DNA of 64,000 nt, from NCBI RefSeq assembly GCF_023155275.1, contig NZ_JALMUV010000003.1, forward strand, positions 1 through 64,000, read 5' to 3'. The translations under genes and the position numbers were made by a program. Positions within the stretch are counted from its first letter, which is position 1. Every line of letters begins with the position of its first letter. Origin of the DNA: Streptomyces rhizoryzae. GTDB taxonomy: Bacteria > Actinomycetota > Actinomycetes > Streptomycetales > Streptomycetaceae. This document shows positions 24,994 to 38,653 of the stretch, piece after piece. The notes beneath the pieces are model-generated. The model ran no database searches. It had not been told where the DNA came from and saw only the letters and a program-made list of their open reading frames with translations.

Positions 24994-26360
24994 CGCGCCG
25001 GGGGACGAAGGTCCTGCGCGTGGACTCGCTGGCCCGGGTCGAGGGCGAGGGCGCCCTGCGCCTGCGCCTCGACGGGGGCCGCGTCACCGAGGCGCACCTG
25101 AGGATCTACGAGCCGCCGCGGTTCTTCGAGGCGTTCCTGCGCGGCCGCTCCCACACCGAGCCGCCCGACCTCACCTCCCGGGTCTGCGGGATCTGCCCCG
25201 TCGCCTACCAGATGAGCGCCTGCCGCGCCGTCGAGGACGCCTGCGGCGTCAGCGTGGACGGGCAGCTGGCCGCCCTGCGCCGGCTGCTCTACTGCGGCGA
25301 GTGGATCGAGAGCCAGACGCTGCACATCTACCTCCTGCACGCCCCGGACTTCCTCGGCCACGACAGCGTCATCGACCTCGCCCGCACCCACCCCCGGCAC
25401 GTCGAGCGCGGGCTCGCGCTCAAACAGGCCGGCAACGCGGTCATCGAACTGCTCGGCGGCCGGGCCATCCACCCCGTCAACGTCCGCCTCGGCGGTTTCC
25501 ACCGCGTCCCCACGAAGGCGGAACTGCGCCCGCTGGCGGAACGGCTGCGGCGCGCCCGCGACGCGGCGGAGGCCACCGTGCGCTGGGTGGCCGGCTTCGA
25601 CTTCCCCGACGCCGGCGGCGACCACGACCTCCTCGCCCTGGCCGAACCGGGCACCTACGCCATCGACGCCGGGACCCCCACCGTCATGCCGGCCCCCGGC
25701 ACCGCCGGCCTGCCACCGGACAGCGACCGCGCCCTGCCCACCCGCACCTTCCCGGTCCGCGCCTTCCCCGAGCACGTCGCCGAGACCCAGGTACCGCACT
25801 CCACCGCCCTGCACGCGCGGCTCGACGGCCGCCGCCACCTGACCGGGACGCTCGCCCGCTACGCCATCAGCGGCCGCTGGCTGCCCCCGGACGTGCTCGG
25901 CGCCGCACGCGAGGCCGGGCTCGGCGACCCCCGCGAGGGCACGGTGTGCCGCAACCCCTTCCGCAGCATCATCGTCCGCGCCGTGGAGGTGCTCCACGCC
26001 GCCGGCGAGGCACTGCGGCTCATCGACGCCTACGAGCCCCCGCCCCGCCCCCACCTCGACGTCCCGGCCAGGGCGGCCACCGGGCACGGCGCGACCGAGG
26101 CCCCCCGCGGCCTCCTCTACCACCGCTACACCCTGGACGCCGGCGGGACCGTCACCGGGGCCTCCCTGGTCCCGCCCACCGCCCAGAACCAGGCCGCGAT
26201 CGAGGACGACCTGCGGCGGGCCGTCCAGTACCGCCTGGACTCCGGCCGCCCGCCCACCGACGCCGAACTGACCACCTTGTGCGAGCGGGTGATCCGCAGC
26301 CACGATCCGTGCATCTCCTGCTCCACCCACTTCCTGGACCTGACGGTCGAGCGGGACTGA
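24990..26360 (+). CDS. NiFe hydrogenase large (alpha) subunit
   Basis: A 456-residue catalytic subunit. The L1 motif RVCGICP (about residue 62) and L2 motif DPCISCSTH close to the C-terminus supply the four nickel/iron cysteines. Only nine residues follow the L2 histidine, so the peptide removed by the protease would be short. The opening [14 protein letters not shown] is typical of group 3 enzymes. With the flavin and two-cluster subunits the complex fits group 3b, which in Mycobacterium smegmatis (Hyh) is induced by hypoxia through DosR. No hyp accessory genes occur in the window. Confidence 0.93.
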   Translation: MTRRGTKVLRVDSLARVEGEGALRLRLDGGRVTEAHLRIYEPPRFFEAFLRGRSHTEPPDLTSRVCGICPVAYQMSACRAVEDACGVSVDGQLAALRRLLYCGEWIESQTLHIYLLHAPDFLGHDSVIDLARTHPRHVERGLALKQAGNAVIELLGGRAIHPVNVRLGGFHRVPTKAELRPLAERLRRARDAAEATVRWVAGFDFPDAGGDHDLLALAEPGTYAIDAGTPTVMPAPGTAGLPPDSDRALPTRTFPVRAFPEHVAETQVPHSTALHARLDGRRHLTGTLARYAISGRWLPPDVLGAAREAGLGDPREGTVCRNPFRSIIVRAVEVLHAAGEALRLIDAYEPPPRPHLDVPARAATGHGATEAPRGLLYHRYTLDAGGTVTGASLVPPTAQNQAAIEDDLRRAVQYRLDSGRPPTDAELTTLCERVIRSHDPCISCSTHFLDLTVERD

Positions 26361-26407
26361 GCACGCCCCGGCCGGTGCGGCGGCGCACGGGACGGCGGCC
26401 GGAAGAA

Positions 26408-26421
26408 GGGCCGTTCGGCCC
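26408..26421. terminator. Hairpin after the hydrogenase operon
   Basis: GGGCC-GTTC-GGCCC is a compact GC stem with a tetraloop, 48 bases after the large-subunit stop. The rest of the 26361-26621 gap shows no gene. Confidence 0.45.
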
Positions 26422-26621
26422 CTCGGCGAGGGCCGGCCGGAACGCGCGCCCGCGGCCGCGGCGCGCTGCACTGAAGGTGACGAGGAGGACGGGCAGACGC
26501 GGAGGAGCGGAGCGAAACCGCGCACCGCGCCCTCAGGGCCCGCGAGAAGTGGGCGGTCCTCCCGGGTCACGGATGCCGGCTCGCCTGCGCGGGCCGGCCC
26601 GTTCGCATGAGGAGGCCGGTC

Positions 26622-27089
26622 ATGCGGGTCCGCGATGTGATGCGCACGCCGGTGGTCACCGTCGCCGCCGACGCCACCCTGCGGGAGACCGCCCGCCTCA
26701 TGGCGCGGCACACCGTCGGATGCGTGGCGGTGGTGTCGGACGAGGCGGTGCTCGGCATGGTCACCGACCGGGACCTGGCCGTCCGCGGCCTCGGCGCGGG
26801 GCGGAGCGCGACCGCGCCGGTCGGTGCGGTGATGACCGAGCCGGTCCGGGCCGTCCGGCCGGACGACGACGTCGACGCCGCCTACCGCACCATGGCGCAC
26901 GCCGCGGTCCGCCGGCTCCCCGTCCTGGAACAGGGCCGGCTGGTGGGCGTGGTGGCGCTGGACGACCTGCTGATGGACGTCTCCCGGCGGCTGTCCGCCC
27001 TGCTCGGCGCGGTCTCGTGGAGCGTCCTCCCGGATGCACCGGCCGCCGGGGACCCGCCGGCCGCCGGGCAGGTGCCGCACCCGGGATGA
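26622..27089 (+). CDS. CBS-domain pair protein
   Basis: A 155-residue protein with two CBS motifs (VRDVMRTPVVTVAADATL, then VMTEPVRAVRPDDDV) forming one Bateman module, with no fused enzyme. Such proteins sense adenine nucleotides. ATG 26622 is favoured over ATG 26607 because GAGGAGG lies between the two, six bases upstream of the second. The family includes Rv2626c, another DosR-regulon protein. The C-terminal 25 residues are Pro/Ala-rich. Confidence 0.88.
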   Translation: MRVRDVMRTPVVTVAADATLRETARLMARHTVGCVAVVSDEAVLGMVTDRDLAVRGLGAGRSATAPVGAVMTEPVRAVRPDDDVDAAYRTMAHAAVRRLPVLEQGRLVGVVALDDLLMDVSRRLSALLGAVSWSVLPDAPAAGDPPAAGQVPHPG

Positions 27090-27091
27090 GG

Positions 27092-27107
27092 GCCGCCCCG
27101 GGGCGGC
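27092..27107. terminator. Hairpin between the CBS gene and kdpC
   Basis: GCCGCC-CCGG-GGCGGC forms a perfect stem directly after the CBS stop, between convergent genes. Confidence 0.5.
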
Positions 27108-27248
27108 GGTGCGGCGGCCGCCGGGACGGGGCGGCCGGACCGCGCTCCACCGGTACCGGCCCCCGCCCGCCCGGGCCGGGGAGCCGGCGGGGCACCGACG
27201 AGGACGACAGCCACCCTGCCGACGCCGTGCCCCGGCGGCCGGCCGGCG

Positions 27249-27887
27249 TCAGCCCCGGGCGCGCAGTGCGTCCGCCAGGGCCTGGTTCAGTTCGACGACG
27301 TTGACGTACGGCTGGCCGAGGAAGCCGAGCGCCCGCCCGTGGACGTGGCGGGCGACCACCTCCCGGACCCGCGCCGGAGCCAGCCGGCGGGCCCGGCCGA
27401 CGCGCGGTGCCTGCTGGTACGCGTACGCCGGGGAGATTGCCGGGTCCAGACCGGAGCCGCTGGCGGTGACGGCGTCCGCGGGCACCGAGGCCGGGGGGAC
27501 GCCGTCGAGGGCGGCGACGGCCGCGCGGCGGGCCCGCACGGCCTCGGTGAGCGCGGGGTTGGTGGGCCCGAGATCGGTGGCGCCGGAGCGGGCGGGGTCG
27601 TAGCCGGCGGCGGAGGGGCGGGGCTGGAACCAGGCGGGGTCGGGGCGGGCAGCCCCGCCGGGACCGTGCCGGGGGAGCGGGAACTCCTGCCCGATCAGGC
27701 GGGAGCCCACCGGACGGCCCTGGTCCGTCGTGAGGAGGGAGCCGTTGGCCCGGTCGGCGAAACCGGCCTGGGCGATGCCGGTGACGAGCAGCGGGTAGCC
27801 GGCGCCGGTGACGGCGGTGAGCACGAGCAGCATCCGCAGCGCCGCCAGGTGGGGACGGAGCACACGGGGGAGCGCGGTACGGGCCAT
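27249..27887 (-). CDS. kdpC: Potassium-transporting ATPase subunit C
   Basis: A 212-residue KdpC with one N-terminal membrane segment (residues about 16-38) and an extracytoplasmic domain. GSLLTTDQGRPVGSRLIGQEF, WFQPRPSAAGYDP, TNPALTEAV and the periplasmic TASGSGLDPAISPAYA block are conserved in the family. It stabilises the KdpFABC complex that drives high-affinity K+ uptake. Last gene of the kdp operon, 29 bases after kdpB. Confidence 0.95.
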   Translation of the reverse strand: MARTALPRVLRPHLAALRMLLVLTAVTGAGYPLLVTGIAQAGFADRANGSLLTTDQGRPVGSRLIGQEFPLPRHGPGGAARPDPAWFQPRPSAAGYDPARSGATDLGPTNPALTEAVRARRAAVAALDGVPPASVPADAVTASGSGLDPAISPAYAYQQAPRVGRARRLAPARVREVVARHVHGRALGFLGQPYVNVVELNQALADALRARG

Positions 27888-27916
27888 GGATCCCTTCTCC
27901 CGGTCCCGCGGGCCGG

Positions 27917-30024
<2,108 letters not shown>

Positions 30025-30025
<1 letters not shown>

Positions 30026-31689
30026 CAGTGCAGGCCCTCGGCGAGGGGGCCCAGCGCCAGGGCCGGGAAGTACGTCAGGGCGACCACGATCAGCACCACG
30101 CCGGTCAGCAGGCCCGCGAACTGCGGCCGGTGGGTGGGCAGGGTCCCCGCGGTCACCGGCACCGGCTGCTGTCCCGCCAGCGACCCGGCCAGCGCCAGCA
30201 CGAACACCACCGGCAGGAACCGGCCCAGCAGCATCACCACACCGAGGACGGTGTTGTACCAGACGGTGTCCGCGGCCAGGCCGGCGAACGCCGAACCGTT
30301 GTTGTTGGCGGCCGACGTCAGCGCGTACAGCACCTCGGAGAAGCCGTGCGGCCCCGGATTGCGCATCGCCGCCCGCTCACCGGGGAACGCCATCGCCAGC
30401 CCCGTGCCGGTGAGCACCAGCGCGGGCGTGGTGAGGAGGTAGAGCGAGGCGTACCGCATCTCCTGGCCGCGCAGCTTCTTGCCCAGGTACTCCGGGGTGC
30501 GGCCGACCATCAGCCCGGCGACGAAGACCGTGATGACGGCCAGCACCAGGATGCCGTAGAGCCCCGAGCCCGCGCCGCCCGGCGCGATCTCACCCAGCAT
30601 CATGGCGAAGAGCGTCATGCCGCCGCCGCCCGGCGTGTACGAGTCATGGGCGGAGTTGACCGCCCCGCACGAGGTGAGGGTGGTGGAGACCGCGAACAGC
30701 GCCGAGGACCAGATGCCGAAGCGCGTCTCCTTGCCCTCCAGCATCGCCCCGGCCGCGTGGCCCGCCGGGCTGCTGACCCGGTGCAGTTCGTTGGCCGTGG
30801 TCAGGGCGACCGAGCCGGCCCACAGCAGGGCCATCACCGCGACGATCACATAGCCCTGCCGGTGGTCCCCGGCCAGCGCGCCGAACGTCCGCGGCAGCGC
30901 GACCGGGATCACCAGCATCAGGTAGATCTCGATCAGGTTGGTCAGGCCGCTGGGGTTCTCGAAGGGATGGGCGGAGTTGGCGTTGAAGAAGCCGCCGCCG
31001 TTGGTGCCGAGCACCTTGATCGCCTCCTGCGAGGCGACCGGTCCGCCCGGCAGGCTCTGGTGGCCGCCGGCGAGCGTGGTGATGCCGAGCGGGCCGTGGA
31101 GGTTCTGCACGACGCCGGCGGCCACCAGGACGACCGCGGAGAGGAGGGCGAGGGGGAGCAGGACGCGCAGCACCAGCCGGGTCAGATCCGTCCAGAAGTT
31201 CCCCACGCACCGGGTCCGCTTCCGGGTGAAGCCGCGGATCAGCGCGGCGGCGACGGCCATGCCCACCGCCGCGGAGACGAAGTTCTGCACCGCCAGCCCC
31301 GCCATCTGCACCAGGTGCCCCGGCACCGTCTCCCCCGCGTACGCCTGCCAGTCGGTGTTGGTGGCGAACGACGCCGCGGTGTTGAACGCCAGGTCCGGAG
31401 GGACCGCCGCCCTCCCCAGCGAGAGCGGCAGCCGGTCCTGGAGGCGCAGGAAGGCGTACAGGAACAGCACCGAGACCGCAGAGAAGGCCAGCAGGCTCCT
31501 GAGGTAGACGGGCCACCGCTGGTCGGTGTCCTCGTTCACCCCGGCCGCGCGGTAGAGGAGGCGCTCCACGCGCCAGTGGGGGCCGCCGCCGAGCACGCGC
31601 GCGAGGTGGTCGCCCAGCGGCCGGTACGAAAGCGCCAGCGCCGCCACCAGGACGGCCGCCTGGAGCCAGCCGGCCGCGGTGTCGCTCAT
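30025..31689 (-). CDS. kdpA: Potassium-transporting ATPase subunit A (K+ channel-like)
   Basis: A 554-residue membrane subunit with about ten helices, related to the KtrB/TrkH channel family, which selects and translocates K+. Selectivity-filter-like loops are visible in [26 protein letters not shown] and [11 protein letters not shown], the usual four. It begins nine bases after the kdpF stop and is followed by kdpB with a 1-base overlap. Confidence 0.97.
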
Positions 31690-31698
31690 GACCGCCCC

Positions 31699-31788
31699 CT
31701 AGAACTTCTCCGGAAAGAGCAGGCAGAGGACGAGGTAGACCACCAGCGCGGCGGCGACGACCAGCCCGACGGCGTTGTCGACGGTCAC
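31699..31788 (-). CDS. kdpF: Potassium-transporting ATPase subunit F
   Basis: A 29-residue single-span peptide starting at GTG 31788: MTVDNAVGLVVAAALVVYLV followed by LCLLFPEKF and a TAG stop. The VTVDNAVGL opening and PEKF ending are the kdpF signature. It sits nine bases before kdpA and overlaps by 4 bases (GTGA) with the micro-ORF upstream. It stabilises the complex at the KdpA-KdpB interface. Confidence 0.92.
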   Translation of the reverse strand: MTVDNAVGLVVAAALVVYLVLCLLFPEKF

Positions 31789-31868
31789 CGGCGTCCGGCA
31801 CCTTTGGCGGCCAGGCCGAGGACGGCGAACACCACGACCGTCAGGCCGATGTAGGCAACGTCCGTCAT
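31785..31868 (-). CDS. 27-residue membrane micro-protein upstream of kdpF
   Basis: ATG 31868 opens a 27-codon frame, MTDVAYIGLTVVVFAVLGLA followed by AKGAGRR and TGA. It predicts one transmembrane helix with a basic C-terminus. Its stop overlaps the kdpF GTG (GTGA), the usual sign of coupled translation. Short frames of this type before kdpF are easily missed; I know of no assigned function. Possibilities are an extra Kdp subunit or a leader peptide that sets kdpF translation. Confidence 0.7.
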   Translation of the reverse strand: MTDVAYIGLTVVVFAVLGLAAKGAGRR

Positions 31869-31951
31869 GGGTGGGGCACTCCGCGGTGGCGTCAGGGGGC
31901 GGGACGCGGGTCCCGTCCGGCCGGCAGGGATCGAGCGCCCCTGACGGTATA

Positions 31952-34534
31952 TCAGGTTCCCGGCGCGGGCGGCCTGCCGCGCCGTGGGCCGCCCGGCGCG
32001 GAACCGGGCAGGGTGAGCGCCACCGCGTAACCGCCGCCCCTGCGGGACGTCTTCAGCGACCCGCCCATGGCCTCGGCCAGATCGCGCGAGAGGCGCAGCG
32101 CCAGGCCGTCGGCCCGGGGACCCGCCGGCCCGGTGGCCGCGGCGGGGCCGCCGGACCCGTCCGCCACCCGGATCGCCACCCGGCCGTCCCGGTTCTCCGC
32201 GGTGATCAGCGGCGGCCGGTCCGGCGGGCTGTGCCGGAGCGCATCGGCCCCCAGCGCGGCCAGGACACGGGTGAGCAGGGCGGCGTCGGCGATCACATCG
32301 GGCAGGTCCTCCGGCAGGCGCACCACGATCGAGTGGCCGCCGGCTCCGAGGTCGTCCAGCGCCGCGCCCAGCGCCTCGCCCACGTCGACCGGGCGGAGGT
32401 AGAGGTCGAGCGCCCCGGCGTGCAGCCGGCTCAGGTCGTCGAGGTCGGTGACGAGCCGGGCCGCCCGGTGGACGGCCGTGCGGGCGGTCTCCAGCAGCCG
32501 CTTCTCCTCCGGGGCCCGCTCCTGCGGACGCTGCCGGAGCCGTCCCAGCGCGTCCTCGGCGGTACGCAGCGGCGCGCGCAGATCGCGGCCGGCGGCGAGC
32601 AGGAGGGCGGCCCGGGTCCGCTCCGCGTCGGCGAACGGGTCACCGGGCCCGGCGAAGCGGCCCCGGGCGTGGGCGAGTCCGAGCTCGGCCGCGCACGCGT
32701 CGAGCAGCCGCCGGTCCTCCGTACGCAGCCCCGGACCCCGCGCGGCCAGGGTCCGGAAATCGTCCACCGGGCTCTCCACATCGGCCTCGTACGGCCGCTC
32801 CGGGGGAGCGTCGCCGGCGCTGGCCACGACGTACCAGCGCGGCGTCGGGGAGGCCCTGGGGTCCCGTTCGAGCAGGCTCACGGCGGTCAGACCGAAGTTC
32901 TCCCGGATCAGCTCCACCAGCGCCGGCAGGTCCTGGCCGCGCAGCACGTTGGCGGCCAGCCGGCTCAGGGTGCGCGCCTCGGACGTCGCCCGGGCCGCCT
33001 GCCGGGTGGCGCGGGCGGCGGTTCCCGCCGCGGTGCCGACCAGCACCGCCGTGGTGACGAAGACGGCCAGCGCGACGATCTCTTCGGGGCGCGCCATGCC
33101 CAGGGAGTGCAGCGGCGCGGTGAAGTAGTAGTCGGCCAGCAGCGCCGCGGCGACCGCGACCAGCAGCGCCGGCCAGACGCCCCCCGCCAGCGCCACCACC
33201 ACGACCAGCAGCAGATAGGCCGCCAGGACTCCGGCCAGGCCCAGGCGGCCGCGCACGGCGGCCAGCAGCAGCGTCAGCGCGGGCAGCAGCACCGCGGCAC
33301 CGGCCAGCGCCCCGCCGAGCCGCCGCGGGCCCGCGCCGGCGCCCGGCCGCGGCAGCCGGAACGCCGCCCGCCCGGCCGCCTCCTCGTGCGTGACGATGTG
33401 CACGTCGATCGGCCCGGAGCCCTTGATCGTCCGTTCCCCCACCCCCGCTCTCAGGGACGAGGCGAGCCGGTTGTGCCGAGTGGCGCCGAGCACGATCTGG
33501 GTGACGTTCTCCGCCTCGGCGAACCGCAGGAGGGCCGCGACCACGTCCTCGCCGGTGGTCTGGTGGAAGCTGCCGCCGAGCGATTCGAGCAGGACGCGCT
33601 GGGCGTTCAGCGCCGCCGGGTCGATGCGCGCCGAGCCCTCCTCGGGCACCACGTGCAGCGCCAGCAGGTCGCTGCCCGGCGTGCGGGCGCAGATCCGGGC
33701 GGCCCGCCGGATCAGCGTCTCGCCCTCCGCCCCACCGCTGAGGCCGACCAGGATGCGCTCCCGGGTCTCCCACGGCGCGGCGATGCCGTGTTCCGCGCGG
33801 TAGCGCTGGAGTCCCTCCTCCACCCGGTCGGCCAGCCACAGCAGGGCGATCTCCCGCAGCGCCGTGAGGTTGCCGACCCGGAAGTAGTGGGTGAGGGCGG
33901 ACTCGATGCGGTCCGGCGGGTAGATGTCGCCGTGCACCATCCGCCGGCGCAGCGCCTCCGGTGTCAGGTCCACCAGCTCGATCTGGTCGGCCCGGCGGGC
34001 CACCTCGTCGGGCAGGGTCTCCCGCTGCCGCACCCCGGTGATCTGCCGGACCACGTCGTTCAGCGACTCCAGGTGCTGCACGTTGAGCGTGGTGACGACG
34101 TCGATGCCGGCGTCCAGCAACTCCTCGACGTCCTGCCACCGCTTGGCGTTGCGGGACCCGGGGACGTTGGAGTGGGCCAGCTCGTCGACCAGGGCCACCT
34201 GCGGCCGGCGGGCCAGCACCGCGTCCGGGTCCATCTCGGTGAACCGCGCCCCGCGGTGCCGCACCACCCGCCGGGGGACGGTCTCCAGCCCCTCGGCCAT
34301 GGCCGCCGTCGGCCGCCGGCCGTGCGGTTCGACGTAGCCCACGACCACGTCCGAGCCCAGCGCGCGCAGCCGCTGCCCCTCCGCGAGCATGGCGTACGTC
34401 TTGCCGACCCCGGGCGCGGCCCCGAGGAAGATCCGCAGCCGTCCACGTCCCACCGGTGGCCCTGCCGTCCGTCCTGGTGCCTGGCGCGTGCCCTTCCATG
34501 GTGCGCCCGGCGCGGCCGCGGGCGTGCCGTCCAC
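31952..34534 (-). CDS. KdpD-like sensor with a degenerate kinase core
   Basis: An 860-residue KdpD paralogue. The N-terminal KdpD domain with Walker A FLGAAPGVGKT (about 36-46), a USP-like domain (ERILVGLSGGAEGETLIRRA) and a four-helix DUF4118 membrane region are intact. The kinase core is not. The H-box reads AAGRDLRAPL, with Arg650 where SHDLRTPL has its phospho-acceptor His. The N-box reads ADALRHS, without Asn, and the F-box is missing. It should sense but not autophosphorylate. A GTG start at 34534 is uncertain. It follows a CBS-BON gene by 19 bases and precedes the kdp genes by 83. Confidence 0.88.
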   Translation of the reverse strand: MDGTPAAAPGAPWKGTRQAPGRTAGPPVGRGRLRIFLGAAPGVGKTYAMLAEGQRLRALGSDVVVGYVEPHGRRPTAAMAEGLETVPRRVVRHRGARFTEMDPDAVLARRPQVALVDELAHSNVPGSRNAKRWQDVEELLDAGIDVVTTLNVQHLESLNDVVRQITGVRQRETLPDEVARRADQIELVDLTPEALRRRMVHGDIYPPDRIESALTHYFRVGNLTALREIALLWLADRVEEGLQRYRAEHGIAAPWETRERILVGLSGGAEGETLIRRAARICARTPGSDLLALHVVPEEGSARIDPAALNAQRVLLESLGGSFHQTTGEDVVAALLRFAEAENVTQIVLGATRHNRLASSLRAGVGERTIKGSGPIDVHIVTHEEAAGRAAFRLPRPGAGAGPRRLGGALAGAAVLLPALTLLLAAVRGRLGLAGVLAAYLLLVVVVALAGGVWPALLVAVAAALLADYYFTAPLHSLGMARPEEIVALAVFVTTAVLVGTAAGTAARATRQAARATSEARTLSRLAANVLRGQDLPALVELIRENFGLTAVSLLERDPRASPTPRWYVVASAGDAPPERPYEADVESPVDDFRTLAARGPGLRTEDRRLLDACAAELGLAHARGRFAGPGDPFADAERTRAALLLAAGRDLRAPLRTAEDALGRLRQRPQERAPEEKRLLETARTAVHRAARLVTDLDDLSRLHAGALDLYLRPVDVGEALGAALDDLGAGGHSIVVRLPEDLPDVIADAALLTRVLAALGADALRHSPPDRPPLITAENRDGRVAIRVADGSGGPAAATGPAGPRADGLALRLSRDLAEAMGGSLKTSRRGGGYAVALTLPGSAPGGPRRGRPPAPGT

Positions 34535-34553
34535 GCCGCGGTGAGGGCGTCCT

Positions 34554-35261
34554 TCAGGGCGGCGGCGGGCCGGCTCCGGGCGGTCCTGCCGCGGAGCCGC
34601 CGGCCCGCTCCCCGGCGCCCCGGGCCGGCCGAAGGTCCTCGGACACCGAGACCACCCCGTCGACGCTCGCGCACATCCGCACCAGAACGGGCACCAGCAG
34701 CGGTTCCGCCACCGTGCCGTGCAGGGCCACCTGGCCCCGGCGGACCTCGGCGGTCACGTCCGAGGCGCCGAGGCGGGCGGTGCGCCCGATCACCTCCCGG
34801 GTGATCTCCTCCTGGATCGCCCGGTCCTTCCGCAGGAAGACGCGCAGCAGGTCGGCACGGCTGACGATGCCCAGCAGGGCGTCGGTCTCGTCGACCACCG
34901 GGAGCCGCTTGAGGCCCTGCACCTCCATCAGGCGCGCCGCCTCCACCACCGTCCACTCCGGGTGCGCGCACACCGCCGGCGCGGACATCAGCTCGCCGGC
35001 GGTGCGCCCCTGCGCGCGCGCCTGCTCCCACGCCTCCAGATGCGGCAGCGGCGTCCGCCCGGACAGGTCGGACCGGTCGGCCGCCTTCCGCAGCAGGTCG
35101 GCCTCCGACACCACGCCGGCCGGCCTGCCGAGGTCGTCCAGGACGGGCACGGCACTCACCGCGTTGTCGGCGAGCGTCTGCGCGATCTCCTTGAAGGGGG
35201 TGTCGATCCGCACGCTCACCACCTTCCGGGTCATCAGCTCGGCGATCGTGCGGTGCTCCAT
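34554..35261 (-). CDS. CBS-pair plus BON domain protein (copy 1)
   Basis: A 235-residue protein with two CBS motifs (ELMTRKVVSVRIDTPFKEIA and ELMSAPAVCAHPEWTVVEAA) and a C-terminal BON domain (VTAEVRRGQVALHGTVAEP). The ATG at 35261 has GGAAGGAG upstream. About 80% of residues match the copy at 59027-59725, and each copy is followed by a KdpD gene. CBS domains bind adenine nucleotides and BON domains bind lipids or polymers; a stress-sensing role is inference. Confidence 0.9.
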   Translation of the reverse strand: MEHRTIAELMTRKVVSVRIDTPFKEIAQTLADNAVSAVPVLDDLGRPAGVVSEADLLRKAADRSDLSGRTPLPHLEAWEQARAQGRTAGELMSAPAVCAHPEWTVVEAARLMEVQGLKRLPVVDETDALLGIVSRADLLRVFLRKDRAIQEEITREVIGRTARLGASDVTAEVRRGQVALHGTVAEPLLVPVLVRMCASVDGVVSVSEDLRPARGAGERAGGSAAGPPGAGPPPP

Positions 35262-35558
35262 CTCGGTCTCCTTCCACCGCGGCGGCCGGCGCCCCGGCCG
35301 CCCCACCAGCGTCGCCGGGCCGACAGCCGCACCGATATGAGCCACTCGGCCCCTGCCCGCCGCCGGGCGTCCCCGGGCCCCGGGGCCCCGGTGGGAGCCG
35401 CAGCGGGCGGGCGGCCGCGGCGAGGCGCGGACCGTCGTCTTCCGACCGCCCGGGGCCGGCCGCCGCCGCGCCGCGCCCGCCGTGTGCCGTCCGCCGCGCC
35501 GTGGTCACACTGGAAGCACGACCGCATCGAGGCGAGACCGGCGGCAGGAGGTACGGCC
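35262..35558. promoter_or_regulatory. Divergent control region, CBS-BON 1 / V-ATPase operon
   Basis: The region holds ATGAGCCACTCGGCCCC at 35337-35353 and CACACTGGAAGCA at 35506-35518, the latter 40 bases before the V-ATPase GTG. Near-identical elements occur in the same order in the divergent region 59726-60000. The CACACT core is a plausible -10. No gene is seen here. Confidence 0.5.
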
Positions 35559-36017
35559 GTGGTGGCGTTGCGCGATCTGCTTCTGCGTTTCCGGCCGGTG
35601 AGCACGCCCGGACCGGCGGCCACCGGCGTACCCGCCGACCGCACCGCGGAACTGACCGGGGAACTCACCCCGCCCCTGGCCCAGCTGGACCGCACGGCCG
35701 CCGAGGCCGACGCCGTCCGGGCCGCCGCACACCGCACGGCCGACGGGATCCGGCGGGACGCCGCCCGCCGCGCGGCGGACCTCGCCACCCGCGCCGCGGA
35801 CCGGGCCGAGCGGGTGCGGGCGCAGGCCGCCGCCCGGCAGCGGGAACGCGGCAGCCGCGCGGCGGCCGAGCTGGCCGCCGCGGGCGAGCGGGAACGCGCC
35901 GCGCTGCGCCGCCGGGCCGCCGACCGCACCCCGGCCCTGGCGGACCGGCTGGCCGGCGACGTCCGCCGCGAACTCGGCCTGCCCGGCCCGGAAGGACCGC
36001 CGGGAGGCGAGCCGTGA
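35559..36017 (+). CDS. V/A-type ATPase coiled-coil stalk subunit (G/H-like)
   Basis: A 152-residue, Ala/Arg/Glu-rich, almost wholly helical protein (residues about 40-135 form a coiled coil), without membrane segments. Its place as first gene of a V-ATPase operon, and a partner E-type subunit later in the same operon, identify it as the G/H peripheral-stalk subunit. Start is GTG 35559 with GGAGG eight bases upstream. The next GTG overlaps its stop. Identification rests on context more than on sequence motifs. Confidence 0.7.
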   Translation: MVALRDLLLRFRPVSTPGPAATGVPADRTAELTGELTPPLAQLDRTAAEADAVRAAAHRTADGIRRDAARRAADLATRAADRAERVRAQAAARQRERGSRAAAELAAAGERERAALRRRAADRTPALADRLAGDVRRELGLPGPEGPPGGEP

Positions 36018-36917
36018 GCGCCGCCTGGGTGGCCGGGGTGACCAGGGCGCGCGGCCTGCTGGCCCATGCCCCCGGCCCGTCCGGGGCCCGGGAGGTCGCG
36101 ACCGCTGGCACTCCGGCGGACGCACTGCGCCGCCTGGCCGCGTCCCCCTACCAGCGGGTACCGGCCGCCGCCTCCCTGGCCACCGCCCAGCGCGCGGTCA
36201 CCGGCACCCTCCTGTGGCACCTGCGGGTGCTCGCCGGCTGGCTGCCGCACCGCGGGGTGGAGTGCCTGCGCCTGCTGGCGTCCGGTTTCGAGATCGCCAA
36301 CATCGAGGCCCGGTTCCGGCAGCTGAACGGAGCCGAGGGGGAGCCCGCCCCGTACGAACTGGGGGCGCTCGCCACCGCCTGGCACCGGGCCGCCCGCGCC
36401 GCCGGCCCCGGGGAACTGCGCGCCGCGCTCAGCACCTCCGCGTGGCGGGACCCCGGCGGGACGGCCGCCGAACTGGCCGTCGGGCTGCGGCTGACCGCGG
36501 CCGCACGGACCGCGGCGCGGGTCCCGGGCGCGGCACGGTGGTCGGCGGGCCGCGCGGCCCTGCTCGTCGCCCGGGAGCGGTTCGTGCTCGGCCGGGACCT
36601 GCCGGACCGGGCCCGGGCGCCGGCCGCGCGGCTCCTGGGCGCCGCCCACCGGGCGCCGGACTTCGACGCCTACCGGCGGCGCCTGCCGCCCGCGGCCGGC
36701 TGGGCGCTGCGCGGCATCGACGCCCCGGAGGGCCTCTGGCGGGCGGAGGGCCGCTGGTGGAGGGATATTGAACAGGACGGTCTGCGGATGGCGCGCCGCA
36801 CCCGCTACGACGCGATCCCCGTCGTGGGCGCGGTGGCGGCGCTGTCGGCCGACGCCTGGCGGATGCGCGCCGCGCTGGCCCTCGCCGCCCACCCCGGCGT
36901 CCCGCGGGAGGAATCCG

Positions 36918-36940
<23 letters not shown>
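36014..36940 (+). CDS. V/A-type ATPase subunit C
   Basis: A 308-residue helical protein of the V-ATPase AC39/C-subunit type, which links the rotor to the membrane part. The family-like segment GVECLRLLASGFEIANIEARFRQL is changed relative to the usual pattern but recognisable, and the C-terminal half repeats helical hairpins. It overlaps the previous gene by 4 bases and the next start lies within its end (36918). Composition is strongly Ala/Arg-biased like its neighbours. Confidence 0.75.
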
Positions 36941-38650
<1,710 letters not shown>

Positions 38651-38653
38651 GCG

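Noticed and set aside
24491..27304. Open frame of more than 900 codons across the hydrogenase genes
   Set aside because: It is the GC-driven shadow of the small and large subunit genes, with Arg/Pro/Ala composition and no motifs.
31940..31956. CCTGA-N7-TCAGG repeat before the kdp micro-ORF as a KdpE box
   Set aside because: It overlaps the KdpD1 stop codon and does not resemble the AT-rich KdpE site; too weak to call.
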